Below, piece by piece: positions 48,601 through 58,803 of a stretch of DNA of 64,000 nucleotides. The stretch is from Flammeovirgaceae bacterium (GTDB taxonomy: Bacteria; Bacteroidota; Bacteroidia; Cytophagales; Cyclobacteriaceae): assembly GCA_016709845.1 (NCBI GenBank), contig JADJMA010000063.1, positions 124,001 through 188,000 of the forward strand, read 5' to 3'. Numbering within the stretch: position 1 is the stretch's first letter; each line of letters opens with the position of its first letter. Position numbers and translations under genes: made by a program. The notes beneath the pieces are model-generated. The model did not search any database. It was not told the origin of the DNA and saw only the letters and a program-made list of their open reading frames with translations.

Positions 48601-50090
48601 TTAACTGGATTTAATAATTACCTCATCATGATCATCTACACGCAGACTTAGTAATGCTGCAATACCCATCGACACACCACCACTTACCAGAATATAAATA
48701 GATTGTCCATTAAAGAGATGGGTAAGCATAACACCTAAGACTGTGCCGGCAATAATTTGAGGAATCACTATAAAGAAATTAAAAACGCCCATATAGTAAC
48801 CCATTTTTTCTGCGGGTAAGGAACCCGAAAGCATCGCGTAAGGAATGGAAAGAATGCTGGCCCAGGCAATTCCTATTCCGATCATTGAAAACCAAAGCCA
48901 GAACGGATCCGAAATAAAATAAATGGATCCCAGTCCAATGCTTCCGCAGAGCAATGCGATAAAGTGAGTCATTTTACGGCTGGTGTATTTTGCAATGATT
49001 GGTAAAAATAATGCAGCCAAGGCAGCGATTCCATTATAAACTCCGAAGAGACTGCTAACCAAATCGGCACCATCATTATAAGCTTTGCTCATCGGATCAG
49101 TTGAATTAAAAATATAACTGGTTACAGCGCTGGTTGTATAAATCCACATGGCAAAAAGAGCAAACCATGAAAAAAATTGCACGTAAGCCAGTTGAATCAT
49201 TGTCTTTGGCATCGTATTAAAATCTTTTACTATGTGTACTATACCCAGGTAGGCCTTGCCTTTTTGAATATACGCGGAAGCAACAACGTGAACGAGACCA
49301 AATACCACTAAACCGAATCCTAAAACAAACAGCTCTTTTTCAAGCTTAGCCAGAAAGACTATTGCTGCGATAACTAATCCAAGTAAGATTAAGATTGAAC
49401 CTTTTCGCAGAAAGACAGACTGATATTTTATTTCTTCTTCGATTTTTCGGTGTTCTCGGTTTCTGAGTTTTTCTTCACCAATCTCAGTAGGAGGGTATTC
49501 TTTAGTTGAAAAGACAGTCCACATCACCGTAACAAAGAGCATGAAGGCACCTATATAATAACTATAGCGGATTGAATCAGGAAGTGTTCCAGGCTCGGTA
49601 GCAACATTGGTAATATTAAACCAATGGGTAAAGATGCTGGGCAGGAAAGAAGCGACAATGGCACCAACACCAATGAAAAAACTTTGCATGGCAAACCCGG
49701 TGGTGCGCTGCGAGGGGGTAGCATATCACCCACAAAGGCCCGGAATGGTTCCATGCTAATGTTAATCGAAGCATCCATAATCCATAGTACACCAACAGCC
49801 ATCCAAAGCGCAGGTGAGTTTGGCATAAGGCACAAAGTGATTGAGGCAAGTATAGCGCCAACTGCGAAGAATGGTCTTCTGCGCCCCCAGCGGGCATGCC
49901 AGGTTCGGTCACTGTAATATCCTATAATGGGTTGAACAATAAGCCCGGTAAGTGGCGCAGCCAGCCAGTATAAAGCCAGGTTCGCGGTATCAGCACCCAG
50001 TGTTTCAAAGATGCGACTGGTGTTTGCATTTTGTAAAGCGAATCCAAATTGAATCTGCCAGAAACTAAGTTGGGGTTTGTGTTGAGTCAT
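48601..50090 (-). CDS. MFS sugar porter (SLC45/maltose-type), one frame break
   Basis: About 496 residues, 12 TM helices. The first frame (from 50090) carries QFGFALQNANTSRIFETLGAD, GLIVQPIIGYYSDRTWHARWGRRRPFF (the RWGRRRP loop of this group) and DASINISMEPFRAFVGDM. The second (from about 49705) carries QSFFIGVGAIVASFLPSIF and the remaining helices. The break lies near 49705-49715 (CCCTCGCAGCG). It stands 91 bases downstream of the GH31 gene, same strand, so it probably imports the sugars that GH31 releases. Confidence 0.85.
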
Positions 50091-50125
50091 GCAGGTAAGT
50101 TTACCATGTGCAAGATACTAGAATT

Positions 50126-50182
50126 TGGATACTGGATACTGGATGCTATATTTTTGGAAACTTAATATCGAGTATCCAGCAT
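50126..50182. repeat. GGATACT-type short repeats with inverted partner
   Basis: TGGATACTGGATACTGGATGC (tandem TGGATAC units) at 50126-50146 is partly complementary to GAGTATCCAGCAT at 50170-50182. The hairpin sits between the GH31 stop and the MFS start. It may be a transcript-stabilising structure or a small dispersed repeat. Confidence 0.5.
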
Positions 50183-52594
50183 TAGCTCCAACTCAACTCA
50201 ATCTTCTCTGAGGTATAACCTGTTGATGCTCTCCGTATATTCAGCAATTTTCTTTCACCCATAGAATCCGGTTCATTAATGGGATCATACTTTTCAAGGG
50301 GAGCAAAAAATGAATGAATATGATGATCAAGACCTAAATTCTTTCCATTGATTGATAATAAGTTGGCATCAGAGCCATGTATTACAAGCTTTAATTTCTT
50401 GTAAAGTGCGTTGAAGTCGCCTTCGCTCTTTGTAATGGTTATTTTATTTTCAGAACCTGACATCTTTATCAAACGCTTTGCTGATTTTCCTTTTTGATAA
50501 TCGAAGGTTTCGCCATCATCCATATAAAGTAAGAAGTCACTCGAATTATCACCGCAATAGATGTGAAGAATCAGTTCATCCTGCTTAACGCTTGTATGTG
50601 ACGATGCAGTTTGCATAGGCAAAACACTTCCCGCTTTAATAAATACAGGAAGCTTATGAATGGGTGATTCAACAATGGTTTCCTGATTACCAGACCATAC
50701 CTTGCCCGAATACACATCGTACCAATCGCCCAGTGGAAAAAATATCTTGAGTAATTCCTGATTACTTTCTGCAGGAGCAACAAGGATACTCGGGCCAAGC
50801 AAATATTGATTGTGGTATAAATGATTATAAACCCGATGATCATGGGTATAGTCAATAGCTAAAGATCGTTGTACCGGCATGCCTCGTTTGGATGCATCGT
50901 AAAAAAGCGAATAGATGTAAGGCATCAACTGGTAGCGAAACTTAATGTAGTTTCTACAAATGCTTTCCACCTTTTCTCCATACGACCATGGTTCACTATC
51001 GCGGGTATTAATCATCGTGTGAGCCCGGAAGAAAGGGGATAAGGAGGCGATGGACATCCATCGGGCGAAAAGTTTTGGATTAGACTCACCCACAAACCCT
51101 CCGGCATCATATCCTGCAAAGGCTACACCGGTTAGTCCCATGCTATTCACTATTCTAATTCCCAATAACATGTGTTCATCATAGGCAACATTATCGCCTG
51201 TCCATACTGCTGAGTATCGTTGGATACCTGAGAAGCCCGAACGGGTTAAATTAAAAGGGCGCTTACCGTTTAATAATTTCTTAGTCCCTTCATAGGTGCT
51301 TCTTGCCATTTGAAAACCGAAAACATTCCTTCCTCTGCGCATGGTTGCCTTGTTCCCTTCAAAATCAAATTCAAGGTTTTCAGGAAGAGCATTTCCCCAC
51401 GTGGCAATTTCATTCATATCGTTCCAGAAGCCCGCTACACCAAGGTCAACATAATCCTGAAACTTACTTGCCCACCAGGCTCTTGCTTTCGGATTTGTGA
51501 AATCCGGAAAATGACACCAGCCGGGCCACACTTGCCCTTGATAATTTTCACCATCAGGATATTTTAGGAAGATATCATTCTTCAAGCCATCCTCATACGT
51601 CTCGTATCCGGGTTCAACTTTTATTCCTGGGTCGCACATAATGACAACATGGAACCCTTGATCCTTTAGTGTTTGCATGAGACCTTTTGGGTCAGGAAAT
51701 CTTTTTTGATCCCAGGTAAAGATCTTATACTTATTCATGTAGTGAATGTCAAATACAATGGCATCGGCTGGAATATCTTTTTCACGAAAAGTTTTAGCAA
51801 TCGAAAAAACTTCATTGTCGGGATAGTAACTATATCGGCATTGCTGATAGCCGATACTCCAACGCGGTGGCAACTCCATACGACCTGTAAGGTCTGTATA
51901 TTGTTTTATAATTTCTGATACATTGTTTCCATGAATCAGATAATAATCCATCTCGCCAGCATCGGCAGAAAAACTTGAAAACCGATTGTTAGAGGCACCG
52001 AAATTGAAGTGTGCTTTATGTGTGTTGTCAAAAAAGATTCCATAACATAACCCGTTGTGTATCCCCATGTAAAAAGGCATGGAGCAATACAACGGATCTG
52101 TCCCTTTGTTATACGCATACGCATCCGAATTCCAGTTTACGTAAGCATTGCCCTGGCGATCAAGCGGGCCGGTTTTCTCGCCCAAGCCAATGAACCGTTC
52201 TCCGGGTTGTATTTTTTTATAAGTTGTAACCTGTTCGCCAATCCACGATGTCCCTAATGGATCATCTTCATTAAGAATGCGTCCATCAATAGTTTGAAAT
52301 GAAATCGAAACAGGATTTTTAGTAACGAGTAATTGTGTTGTTGGCGTTTTTAATAAAAGAGAATCGACTGAGTCAAAGATCTCCAACGAGGTTGATTTTG
52401 GGTTGCCGATTACTGAATAAGAGAAGTCCTCAAATTGCTTCTGGTTCGTTATGGTTATTCGAAAGGTAGAGGCTGAGTAAACCGATACGTTGAATTTTCC
52501 ACTGGAAGTTTCACCTATAATTCCAGCGTCATGTTTAACAAAAGTTGATAACTGACCAAGGCGTTGCGATAAGGGTGGAGGGAAAGGAAGTCAT
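50182..52594 (-). CDS. GH31 alpha-glucosidase, N-terminal frame break
   Basis: A glycoside hydrolase family 31 enzyme, about 804 residues. The catalytic nucleophile Asp is in VAGFWNDMNEIATW, and acid/base-region residues are in AVWTGDNVAYDEH; RWSIGYQQCRYSYYPDNEV, HYMNKYKIFTWDQKRFPDP and SFFRAHTMINTRDSEPWSYGE are typical. The long frame opens before 52386 with no ATG there; upstream codons (LGQLSTFVKHDAGIIGETSSGKFNVSVYSA) extend it, and ATG 52594 in another frame (MTSFP) is the likely start, with an indel near TTTCCC (52580-52585). It lies 93 bases after lacI on the same strand. Confidence 0.9.
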
Positions 52595-52687
52595 TCGTTA
52601 ATTCAATTGAAAGTGGAAAGGCACAAAGTAAATCTACCGTGTCTTGCCAAACTTAACAACCTGAAGTAAAAAAGTAAATGCTCAATA

Positions 52688-53737
52688 TTATTTCTTCTTT
52701 GTTTGTTTCTTGAGCGAAGAATTTCTAATGACCAATCTCGTCTTCAACACTTTGGTTTCGGGCTGCGGATCAAAATCTTCCTTGTCTTTCATTTCGATTT
52801 GCCGGATCAATAAACGAGCCGCTTCTTGTCCCATTTCAAAGCCAGGCTGGTCAACAGTCGTCAGTGATGGATCCAACAGTTCACCAAAAAACCAATTACT
52901 AAAACCAACAATGGCTACATCCTGCGGGATTTTAAAACCTTTTTCTTTTAATGCCATCATAGAGCCCATGGCCATGGGATCATTATTAGCGAAGATGGCA
53001 TCCGGAATAGGATTCAAAGCCAGAAGCTTATTGGTGGCTTGTTTGCCGTCTTCAAAGGTACCCGAAGAACAATTGACGATTAGCTTCTCGTTAATGTCCA
53101 TTTTGTTTTCTTTTAGCGCATCAACATATCCGCGAAAGCGATCGATACTGATCATCAAATTAGGAGCGCCATTTATGTGTGCAATTCGCTTACAGCCTTG
53201 TTCAATTAAGTGATTGACAGCTTCTTTTGCGCCTGTATAGTCGTCAACAATCACCTTGCTACTGGTTGGACTGTCATACATGCGATCATAAAATACAATC
53301 GGTACACCTTTAGAGATAATTGATTCGATATGGTCAAAATTGGTGGTTTCGCGGGAGATCGACAATAACATTCCGTCTACCCGGCTATTGAATAGCGCCT
53401 TCAGGTCAGTCATTTCGCGTTGATACGATTCATTGGACTGAGCAAGAATAACATTGTATCCAGCGGTGTAGGCAACATCTTCAATACCGCTAATTACTGT
53501 AGAGAAGAAAAAGTGAACTATTTCTGGAATGATTACCCCAATAGTATTTGTTTTTCGTTGGCGAAGATTCAACGCAACGATGTTAGGCTGGTAATTCAAC
53601 TTTTCTGCTAATTCGTTCACAGCCTTTTTTGTTGCTACGCTAATATCCGGATGATCCTTTAGCGCGCGTGAAACTGTGGAAGGGGATATGCCTAATTCAC
53701 GTGCGATATCCTTGATGGTAACTTGATTAAATTTCAT
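52688..53737 (-). CDS. LacI family transcriptional regulator
   Basis: A 349-residue repressor/activator. The N-terminal helix-turn-helix is VTIKDIARELGISPSTVSRALKDHPDISVATKKAVNELAEKLNYQPN, followed by a periplasmic-binding-protein-like ligand domain (NTIGVIIPEIVHFFFSTVISGIEDVAY, RVDGMLLSISRET, PDAIFANNDPMAMGSMMALKEKG). ATG 53737 is the right start, as homologues begin just before the HTH. It most likely controls the divergent sus genes and the downstream GH31 and MFS genes. Confidence 0.93.
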   Translation of the reverse strand: MKFNQVTIKDIARELGISPSTVSRALKDHPDISVATKKAVNELAEKLNYQPNIVALNLRQRKTNTIGVIIPEIVHFFFSTVISGIEDVAYTAGYNVILAQSNESYQREMTDLKALFNSRVDGMLLSISRETTNFDHIESIISKGVPIVFYDRMYDSPTSSKVIVDDYTGAKEAVNHLIEQGCKRIAHINGAPNLMISIDRFRGYVDALKENKMDINEKLIVNCSSGTFEDGKQATNKLLALNPIPDAIFANNDPMAMGSMMALKEKGFKIPQDVAIVGFSNWFFGELLDPSLTTVDQPGFEMGQEAARLLIRQIEMKDKEDFDPQPETKVLKTRLVIRNSSLKKQTKKK

Positions 53738-53781
53738 GTAGAGCCTGCTTATTTCCGTGTTATTCCAAAATATTTTAGTTT

Positions 53782-53797
53782 TCGCAAACGGTTGCGA
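53782..53797. promoter_or_regulatory. LacI-type operator candidate
   Basis: TCGCAA-acgg-TTGCGA, a perfect 6-base inverted repeat, in the divergent gap between lacI (start 53737) and susC (start 53966). The GCAA...TTGC core resembles known LacI/GalR operators. A half-site-like GTTGCGATA also occurs at 52563-52571, at the start of GH31. Confidence 0.6.
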
Positions 53798-53965
53798 TAT
53801 CGTTTCCGCTAATATTTGCTGGTTAAATGTGATTTTCAGCATGGATAACTAAGATTTTCAAGGTATTATTGAGGATCGGAATCTTATTCTTTTAATTCTT
53901 GCAATTAACTAATTAGATTTTGAAAGTTATAAAACAACAATTTAAAAACCCTAAAACAATTAAGT

Positions 53966-56900
53966 ATGACCAAATTGTATCTGTTTGTACGCAGGTATCT
54001 GGCGGTGTTACTGGTATTTGGAACTTTAGTAAGTTTCGCCCAGCAATCCGTTTCAGGTAAAGTGACAGGAGCTGATGACGGCTCTGGAATTCCCGGTGTA
54101 AACGTCCTGGAAAAAGGGACAAGTAATGGCTCAGTTACTGACTCTGATGGAAATTTTAAAATTAGTGTAAAGCCTAATGCCAAACTTGTTTTCTCTTTTA
54201 TCGGATATGCTACTCAAGAAATTGAGGTAGGATCCCAGAGTTCCATCAACGTAACCCTTCAGACTGACGTAACTTCACTTTCTGAGGTTGTCGTGATCGG
54301 CTATGGTGAGACTAAAATTAAAGATGCTACTGGTGCGGTTGCTGCGGTAAGCTCAAAGGATTTTAATGGGGGCCTAATTTCATCGCCTGAGCAGCTAATA
54401 CAAGGAAAAACAGCAGGAGTTCAAATGGTTTCGACCAGTGGTGCCCCTGGTGCTGGTGTACAATTGAGGATTAGAGGAACGAGTTCTATACGATCAAATA
54501 ATAACCCATTATTTGTTGTCGATGGTGTTCCTTTGTCTGGCGGTACTCAACCTTCGGCCGCCAATGTCGGTTTTGGTACACAACAAGATACAAACCCACT
54601 TAACTTTATAAATCCAGGTGATATTGAGAGTATGAGCATTCTCAAGGATGCTTCTGCAGCAGCTATTTATGGTTCAAGAGGAGCAAATGGGGTTGTGCTT
54701 ATTACGACCAAAAGCGGTAAATCAAATAAGGGTCTTTTAGAATTTGGGTCAAGTGTTAGTATTTCAAAGGCCCGTAATACATATGACCTGCTTAATCCAA
54801 CAGAATTTCTTGCTGGTGTAGCGCAATATGGTGGTGATCCTGTTGCACAAGATTTCGGAGCAAAGACCGACTGGCAAGATTATCTCTTAAGAACTGCAGT
54901 TTCGGCAACTCAAAATCTAGCATATTCGAAAGCCTTTAAGACAGGCTCCATGAGAGCATCTATGTCTTATGACGATCAAAACGGAATCTTGGAAAATTCC
55001 TCAATGAAGAGGTTTACCGGTCGCTTAAATGGAACTAAGTCTTTCCTTAGCGGCAAACTTAAACTCGACTTAAACTCGACCTATTCAAATGTTAAACGAG
55101 AGGATCCGGCAGTTACGGGGAGTGCAGGATTCCAAGGTGATATTCTAGGAGCGGCCTACTCGGCAAACCCTACCTGGCCGACTGATCCTGACTTTAATAC
55201 TGGTGGTCAAAGGAGCCCTGCTAATATGTTAAAATATTACAAAAGCACAGGTGTCACAAATAGATTCTTGAATAATTTATCGGCCACATATAAATTAACA
55301 AATTCCCTAAGTGCAAAGGCTACATACGGGTTAGATATGTCTGTTGGTGATCGGCTCACACTTCTTTCCCCGAAATCCATCAATGCCGGTAATAACCTAT
55401 TTGGATATGGTCAAGGCCAATTGAATGAAAATAAGAACATCAATAACCTTATAGAGTTAACATTGAACTATAACAAAACGGTTGGTATCGTAAATATTGA
55501 AGCTGTTGGTGGATATTCTTACCAGAGTTTCCATAATCAATGGGATTGGGCCAGCGCGAAAGGATTTTCTGCGTCTGACTTTGGTAATATGGAATCTCAG
55601 CTAAGAGATTCTTATGATGCAGCTTATAATGCTACAAAAGGTGCATTTCCAATTGTCAATAACTTCGGATTTACGCCAAGCATTGATAACTCAGGTAATG
55701 CTGGTGGTTTTGTAAGTGGTATAGAAAATGGAGCGACAGCACAAAATAATTTAACTAAACCGACTGGAACTACAGTGCTTGCAATGGCAGGAAACTATTA
55801 TGATCAAACCGATTTTTTACAATCCTATTTTGGTAGAGGCAATTTTACAATTGCTGATAAATATTTAGTCACAGCAACAGTTAGGGTTGACGGTTCATCC
55901 AAGTTCGGACCTAACAACAAATATGGTGTATTCCCTTCTGGAGCCGTAGCCTGGAAAATTCATGACGAAGATTTTGCTCCAGATGTGTTCAGCACATTGA
56001 AACTTAGAGCAGGATACGGTATTGTTGGTAATCAAGATGGTTTGGGCTATGGTGAATATACCAGAAGAACAAGACATGGCGATGCTTCGATTGGTGATAA
56101 CCGCGAAATCTTTAAAACTGGAGCCGTGGTTACTGGATTCTCGAATCCTGACTTAAAATGGGAACAAACCAGCACAGCTGGAGCAGGTATTGATTTCGGA
56201 ATTTTCGGTGATAAACTGACGGGTACAGTTGATGTATATTTGAAAAGTACAACAGACTTATTACTAAAGGGTAACTCTGCTCAACCTGCTCAATCTCCTA
56301 CATATTTCCAGAATTTAGATGCCACGGTTGAAAATAAAGGTTGGGAGTTATCACTTTCCTACGCAGCTGTTGAGAAGGAGAATGCCACATTTACAATCAG
56401 TGGAAACGTCTCTCATAATACTAACACGCTAAAAGGATTTGCGGGAGCTTTGGATGCTGGTACAATTTATGGCCAGGGATTAACCGGAGCGTATGCTCAA
56501 CGGCTTGCCGGAGGTTATCCGCTATTTTCATATCACCTTAGAGAGTTCCAGGGATTTGACAGCAATGGCCAGCCAATCGGTGACAATCAGATGTTTGTTG
56601 GAAAGTCTGCATTGCCAGCATGGAATATGGGTTTATCACTTAATGCTACGTATAAAGCATTTGATTTTAATGCTTATTTCACTGGTCAGTTTGGTCAATA
56701 TGTATACAATAACACCGCAAACGCTTTCTTTATTGCCGGTTCGATTAATAATGCGAGAAATGTTACTCAAAATGTATTGACGAGTGGTGAATCAGGAACA
56801 GCCGAAGCAGCAGTTTCTACCCGGTTTTTGGAAAATGCTGACTTTTTTAGGATGCAGAATTTCACATTGGGATATACTCTTCCATTGAAAGAAATGAAGG

Positions 56901-57094
56901 CGATTAAGAAATTGAGATTCTATCTCACAGGACAAAACCTATTTGTAATTACAAATTATAGTGGACTTGATCCTGAAGTGAGCAATAGTCCAGCAAGTTC
57001 TGATTTGCTGAATGGATTGCCAACGGCTGGTATTGATTACGCATCTTACCCAAGACCACGCACGTTTACTATTGGTTTGAATGTATCATTTTAA
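53966..57094 (+). CDS. SusC/RagA-type TonB-linked outer membrane transporter
   Basis: A 1042-residue intact TonB-dependent transporter for oligosaccharides or peptides. Signal peptide MTKLYLFVRRYLAVLLVFGTLVSFAQ, then a CarboxypepD_reg-like domain (KVTGADDGSGIPGVNVLEKGTSNG), the plug (SEVVVIGYG, PEQLIQGKTAGVQMVSTSGAPGAG, FVVDGVPLSGG, ASAAAIYGSRGANGVVLITTKSGK), and a barrel ending in TFTIGLNVSF with the terminal aromatic residue. It pairs with SusD 16 bases downstream. The LacI neighbour and GH31 suggest an alpha-glucan or maltooligosaccharide substrate (inference). Confidence 0.96.
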   Translation: MTKLYLFVRRYLAVLLVFGTLVSFAQQSVSGKVTGADDGSGIPGVNVLEKGTSNGSVTDSDGNFKISVKPNAKLVFSFIGYATQEIEVGSQSSINVTLQTDVTSLSEVVVIGYGETKIKDATGAVAAVSSKDFNGGLISSPEQLIQGKTAGVQMVSTSGAPGAGVQLRIRGTSSIRSNNNPLFVVDGVPLSGGTQPSAANVGFGTQQDTNPLNFINPGDIESMSILKDASAAAIYGSRGANGVVLITTKSGKSNKGLLEFGSSVSISKARNTYDLLNPTEFLAGVAQYGGDPVAQDFGAKTDWQDYLLRTAVSATQNLAYSKAFKTGSMRASMSYDDQNGILENSSMKRFTGRLNGTKSFLSGKLKLDLNSTYSNVKREDPAVTGSAGFQGDILGAAYSANPTWPTDPDFNTGGQRSPANMLKYYKSTGVTNRFLNNLSATYKLTNSLSAKATYGLDMSVGDRLTLLSPKSINAGNNLFGYGQGQLNENKNINNLIELTLNYNKTVGIVNIEAVGGYSYQSFHNQWDWASAKGFSASDFGNMESQLRDSYDAAYNATKGAFPIVNNFGFTPSIDNSGNAGGFVSGIENGATAQNNLTKPTGTTVLAMAGNYYDQTDFLQSYFGRGNFTIADKYLVTATVRVDGSSKFGPNNKYGVFPSGAVAWKIHDEDFAPDVFSTLKLRAGYGIVGNQDGLGYGEYTRRTRHGDASIGDNREIFKTGAVVTGFSNPDLKWEQTSTAGAGIDFGIFGDKLTGTVDVYLKSTTDLLLKGNSAQPAQSPTYFQNLDATVENKGWELSLSYAAVEKENATFTISGNVSHNTNTLKGFAGALDAGTIYGQGLTGAYAQRLAGGYPLFSYHLREFQGFDSNGQPIGDNQMFVGKSALPAWNMGLSLNATYKAFDFNAYFTGQFGQYVYNNTANAFFIAGSINNARNVTQNVLTSGESGTAEAAVSTRFLENADFFRMQNFTLGYTLPLKEMKAIKKLRFYLTGQNLFVITNYSGLDPEVSNSPASSDLLNGLPTAGIDYASYPRPRTFTIGLNVSF

Positions 57095-57110
57095 TTGAAT
57101 CATATTTATA

Positions 57111-58703
57111 ATGAAAATCAAGATGAAAAAGGATAAAAGAGTAATGGGTGGTTCATTGATTCCACTCACCATGCTAGGCATCATTATGACTGCCTGTAGT
57201 TTAGATATTGAAGAAAGCGACTCATTTTTTACTAAAGGTGAATCGGCAATATTTAATGGAGTTGAAAATCCGTCAGCTCAACTCACAACAATTTATAACA
57301 ATATCAAAAGTGAAGCGGAATCTCAAGACAACCTATATGCCTTGACTGAAGTTACTACGGATGAGCTTGTAGTCCCTACAAGAGGTACCGACTGGGGCGA
57401 CAATGGAGTCTGGAGAACGTTACATGTCCATACTTATGGTTCTACACATAGTCAAATTCTTAATGTTTGGAATAGTAAAAACAGTGCAGTGTTAAGATGC
57501 ACGGAGATTATTGATCCAAAAACTACTACAGAAACACCTTTGGAACTTGCAGAAGCAAAATTTGCGAGAGCTTATAACATGTGGATTGTAATGGATTTTT
57601 GGGGTCAGCAGCCATTTAGAAATCCAGCCGATGGTCCTGATGTTCTTCCTTCAGTGATGTCGCGCAGTGAATCATACGATATGATAGTGCAAGATTTGAC
57701 TGATGCTATTGCTAATCTTCCTACTGGTAGTTCGAATTCTAGTGATAAAAACAGACCAGTAAAATCTACTGCGAGATTTCTACTAGCTAAGGTTAAGTTA
57801 AATGCCGCTGTATATAAAGGAACATATGGGGCAAATGATTTGCAGGATGTGATTAATTTGGTTAATGACATTGAAGCTGATGGATACTCATTGGTGGGCA
57901 ACTACTTCGAAATTTTTCATGGCCCTACCTTTACTAATACTGATGTAATTTGGAGTGTTGCTGCTGGTGCGGGCAATAGAATGTGGGATGGTCTGCATTA
58001 TAATCAGGCGCATCCAGACAATACAGGTGGTGGGTGGGATGGTTTCTCCACACTTGCTGAATCTTACGATAAATTTGAAGGCCCATCGACTAGCAATTCA
58101 GTAGGTCTTGGGCAAGAGGAAAGAAGGGGATACACGCAAACTCTGGCCTCTACGAATGGTACAAATTATGGATTTGGCTTTGGTTTTCAGCTTGGCCAAA
58201 TGTATGGTTTTAAGGATGGAGCAGCGGTGGCATTAACGAACAGAACGGGTCAACCTCTTGTGTTTACAAAAGATTTTCCAGGCTTAGTAGGTAATACAGA
58301 AGTAACAGGTATGAGACTTTTGAAGTATTCCCCAGTTAACGGAGGCTTCACCTCAGGCGTAGTGATGGCCAGATTTGGTGATGCACATCTAATGCGAGCA
58401 GAAGCAATGCTAAGATTGGGACAGATTGCACCTGCTTTAGTAGAAGTGAATGAGTTAAGAGCTCTTAGGACTAACACTCCTCCATTGGCTACTCTCAGCG
58501 AGGCAGTGATGCTTGACGAAAGAGGTAGAGAATTGTATACAGAAGGTTGGAGAAGAAATGATATGATTCGCTTTGGAAAGTATAACGCTCCTAAAGAGTT
58601 TATGCCAAGCGCAGAGGGTGGTGATGATCATACCAATCTTTTCCCTATTCCTTCCAGTGCTTTATTAACAAATCCTAATTTGGTTCAAAATCCAGGTTAT
58701 TAA
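57111..58703 (+). CDS. SusD/RagB-type surface glycan-binding lipoprotein
   Basis: A 530-residue lipoprotein (lipobox MTAC near residue 29) that forms the lid of the SusC transporter. TPR-like helices are seen in KFARAYNMWIVMDFWGQQPF, RSESYDMIVQDLTDAIANLP and ARFLLAKVKLNAAVYKG; the C-terminal SusD motif includes MRAEAMLRLGQIAPALVEVNELR and DERGRELYTEGWRRNDMIRFGKY. Frame intact. The SusCD pair is followed by a strong terminator at 58722. Confidence 0.95.
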   Translation: MKIKMKKDKRVMGGSLIPLTMLGIIMTACSLDIEESDSFFTKGESAIFNGVENPSAQLTTIYNNIKSEAESQDNLYALTEVTTDELVVPTRGTDWGDNGVWRTLHVHTYGSTHSQILNVWNSKNSAVLRCTEIIDPKTTTETPLELAEAKFARAYNMWIVMDFWGQQPFRNPADGPDVLPSVMSRSESYDMIVQDLTDAIANLPTGSSNSSDKNRPVKSTARFLLAKVKLNAAVYKGTYGANDLQDVINLVNDIEADGYSLVGNYFEIFHGPTFTNTDVIWSVAAGAGNRMWDGLHYNQAHPDNTGGGWDGFSTLAESYDKFEGPSTSNSVGLGQEERRGYTQTLASTNGTNYGFGFGFQLGQMYGFKDGAAVALTNRTGQPLVFTKDFPGLVGNTEVTGMRLLKYSPVNGGFTSGVVMARFGDAHLMRAEAMLRLGQIAPALVEVNELRALRTNTPPLATLSEAVMLDERGRELYTEGWRRNDMIRFGKYNAPKEFMPSAEGGDDHTNLFPIPSSALLTNPNLVQNPGY

Positions 58704-58721
58704 TTTTAATCAATTGGTTAG

Positions 58722-58753
58722 AAAAAAAGGGGGACATAATCCCTCTTTTTTTT
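58722..58753 (+). terminator. Strong intrinsic terminator after susD
   Basis: A 13-base-pair stem (A7 GGGGGA with TCCCTCT7, one G-T) around a 5-base loop, ending in T8. It begins 19 bases after the susD stop and may separate the SusCD transcript from the UnbV genes. Confidence 0.88.
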
Positions 58754-58803
58754 ATTCCTTTTTTTAACAGAAATTCAAAGCCTGGATATTTTATTTATAG
58801 TTA

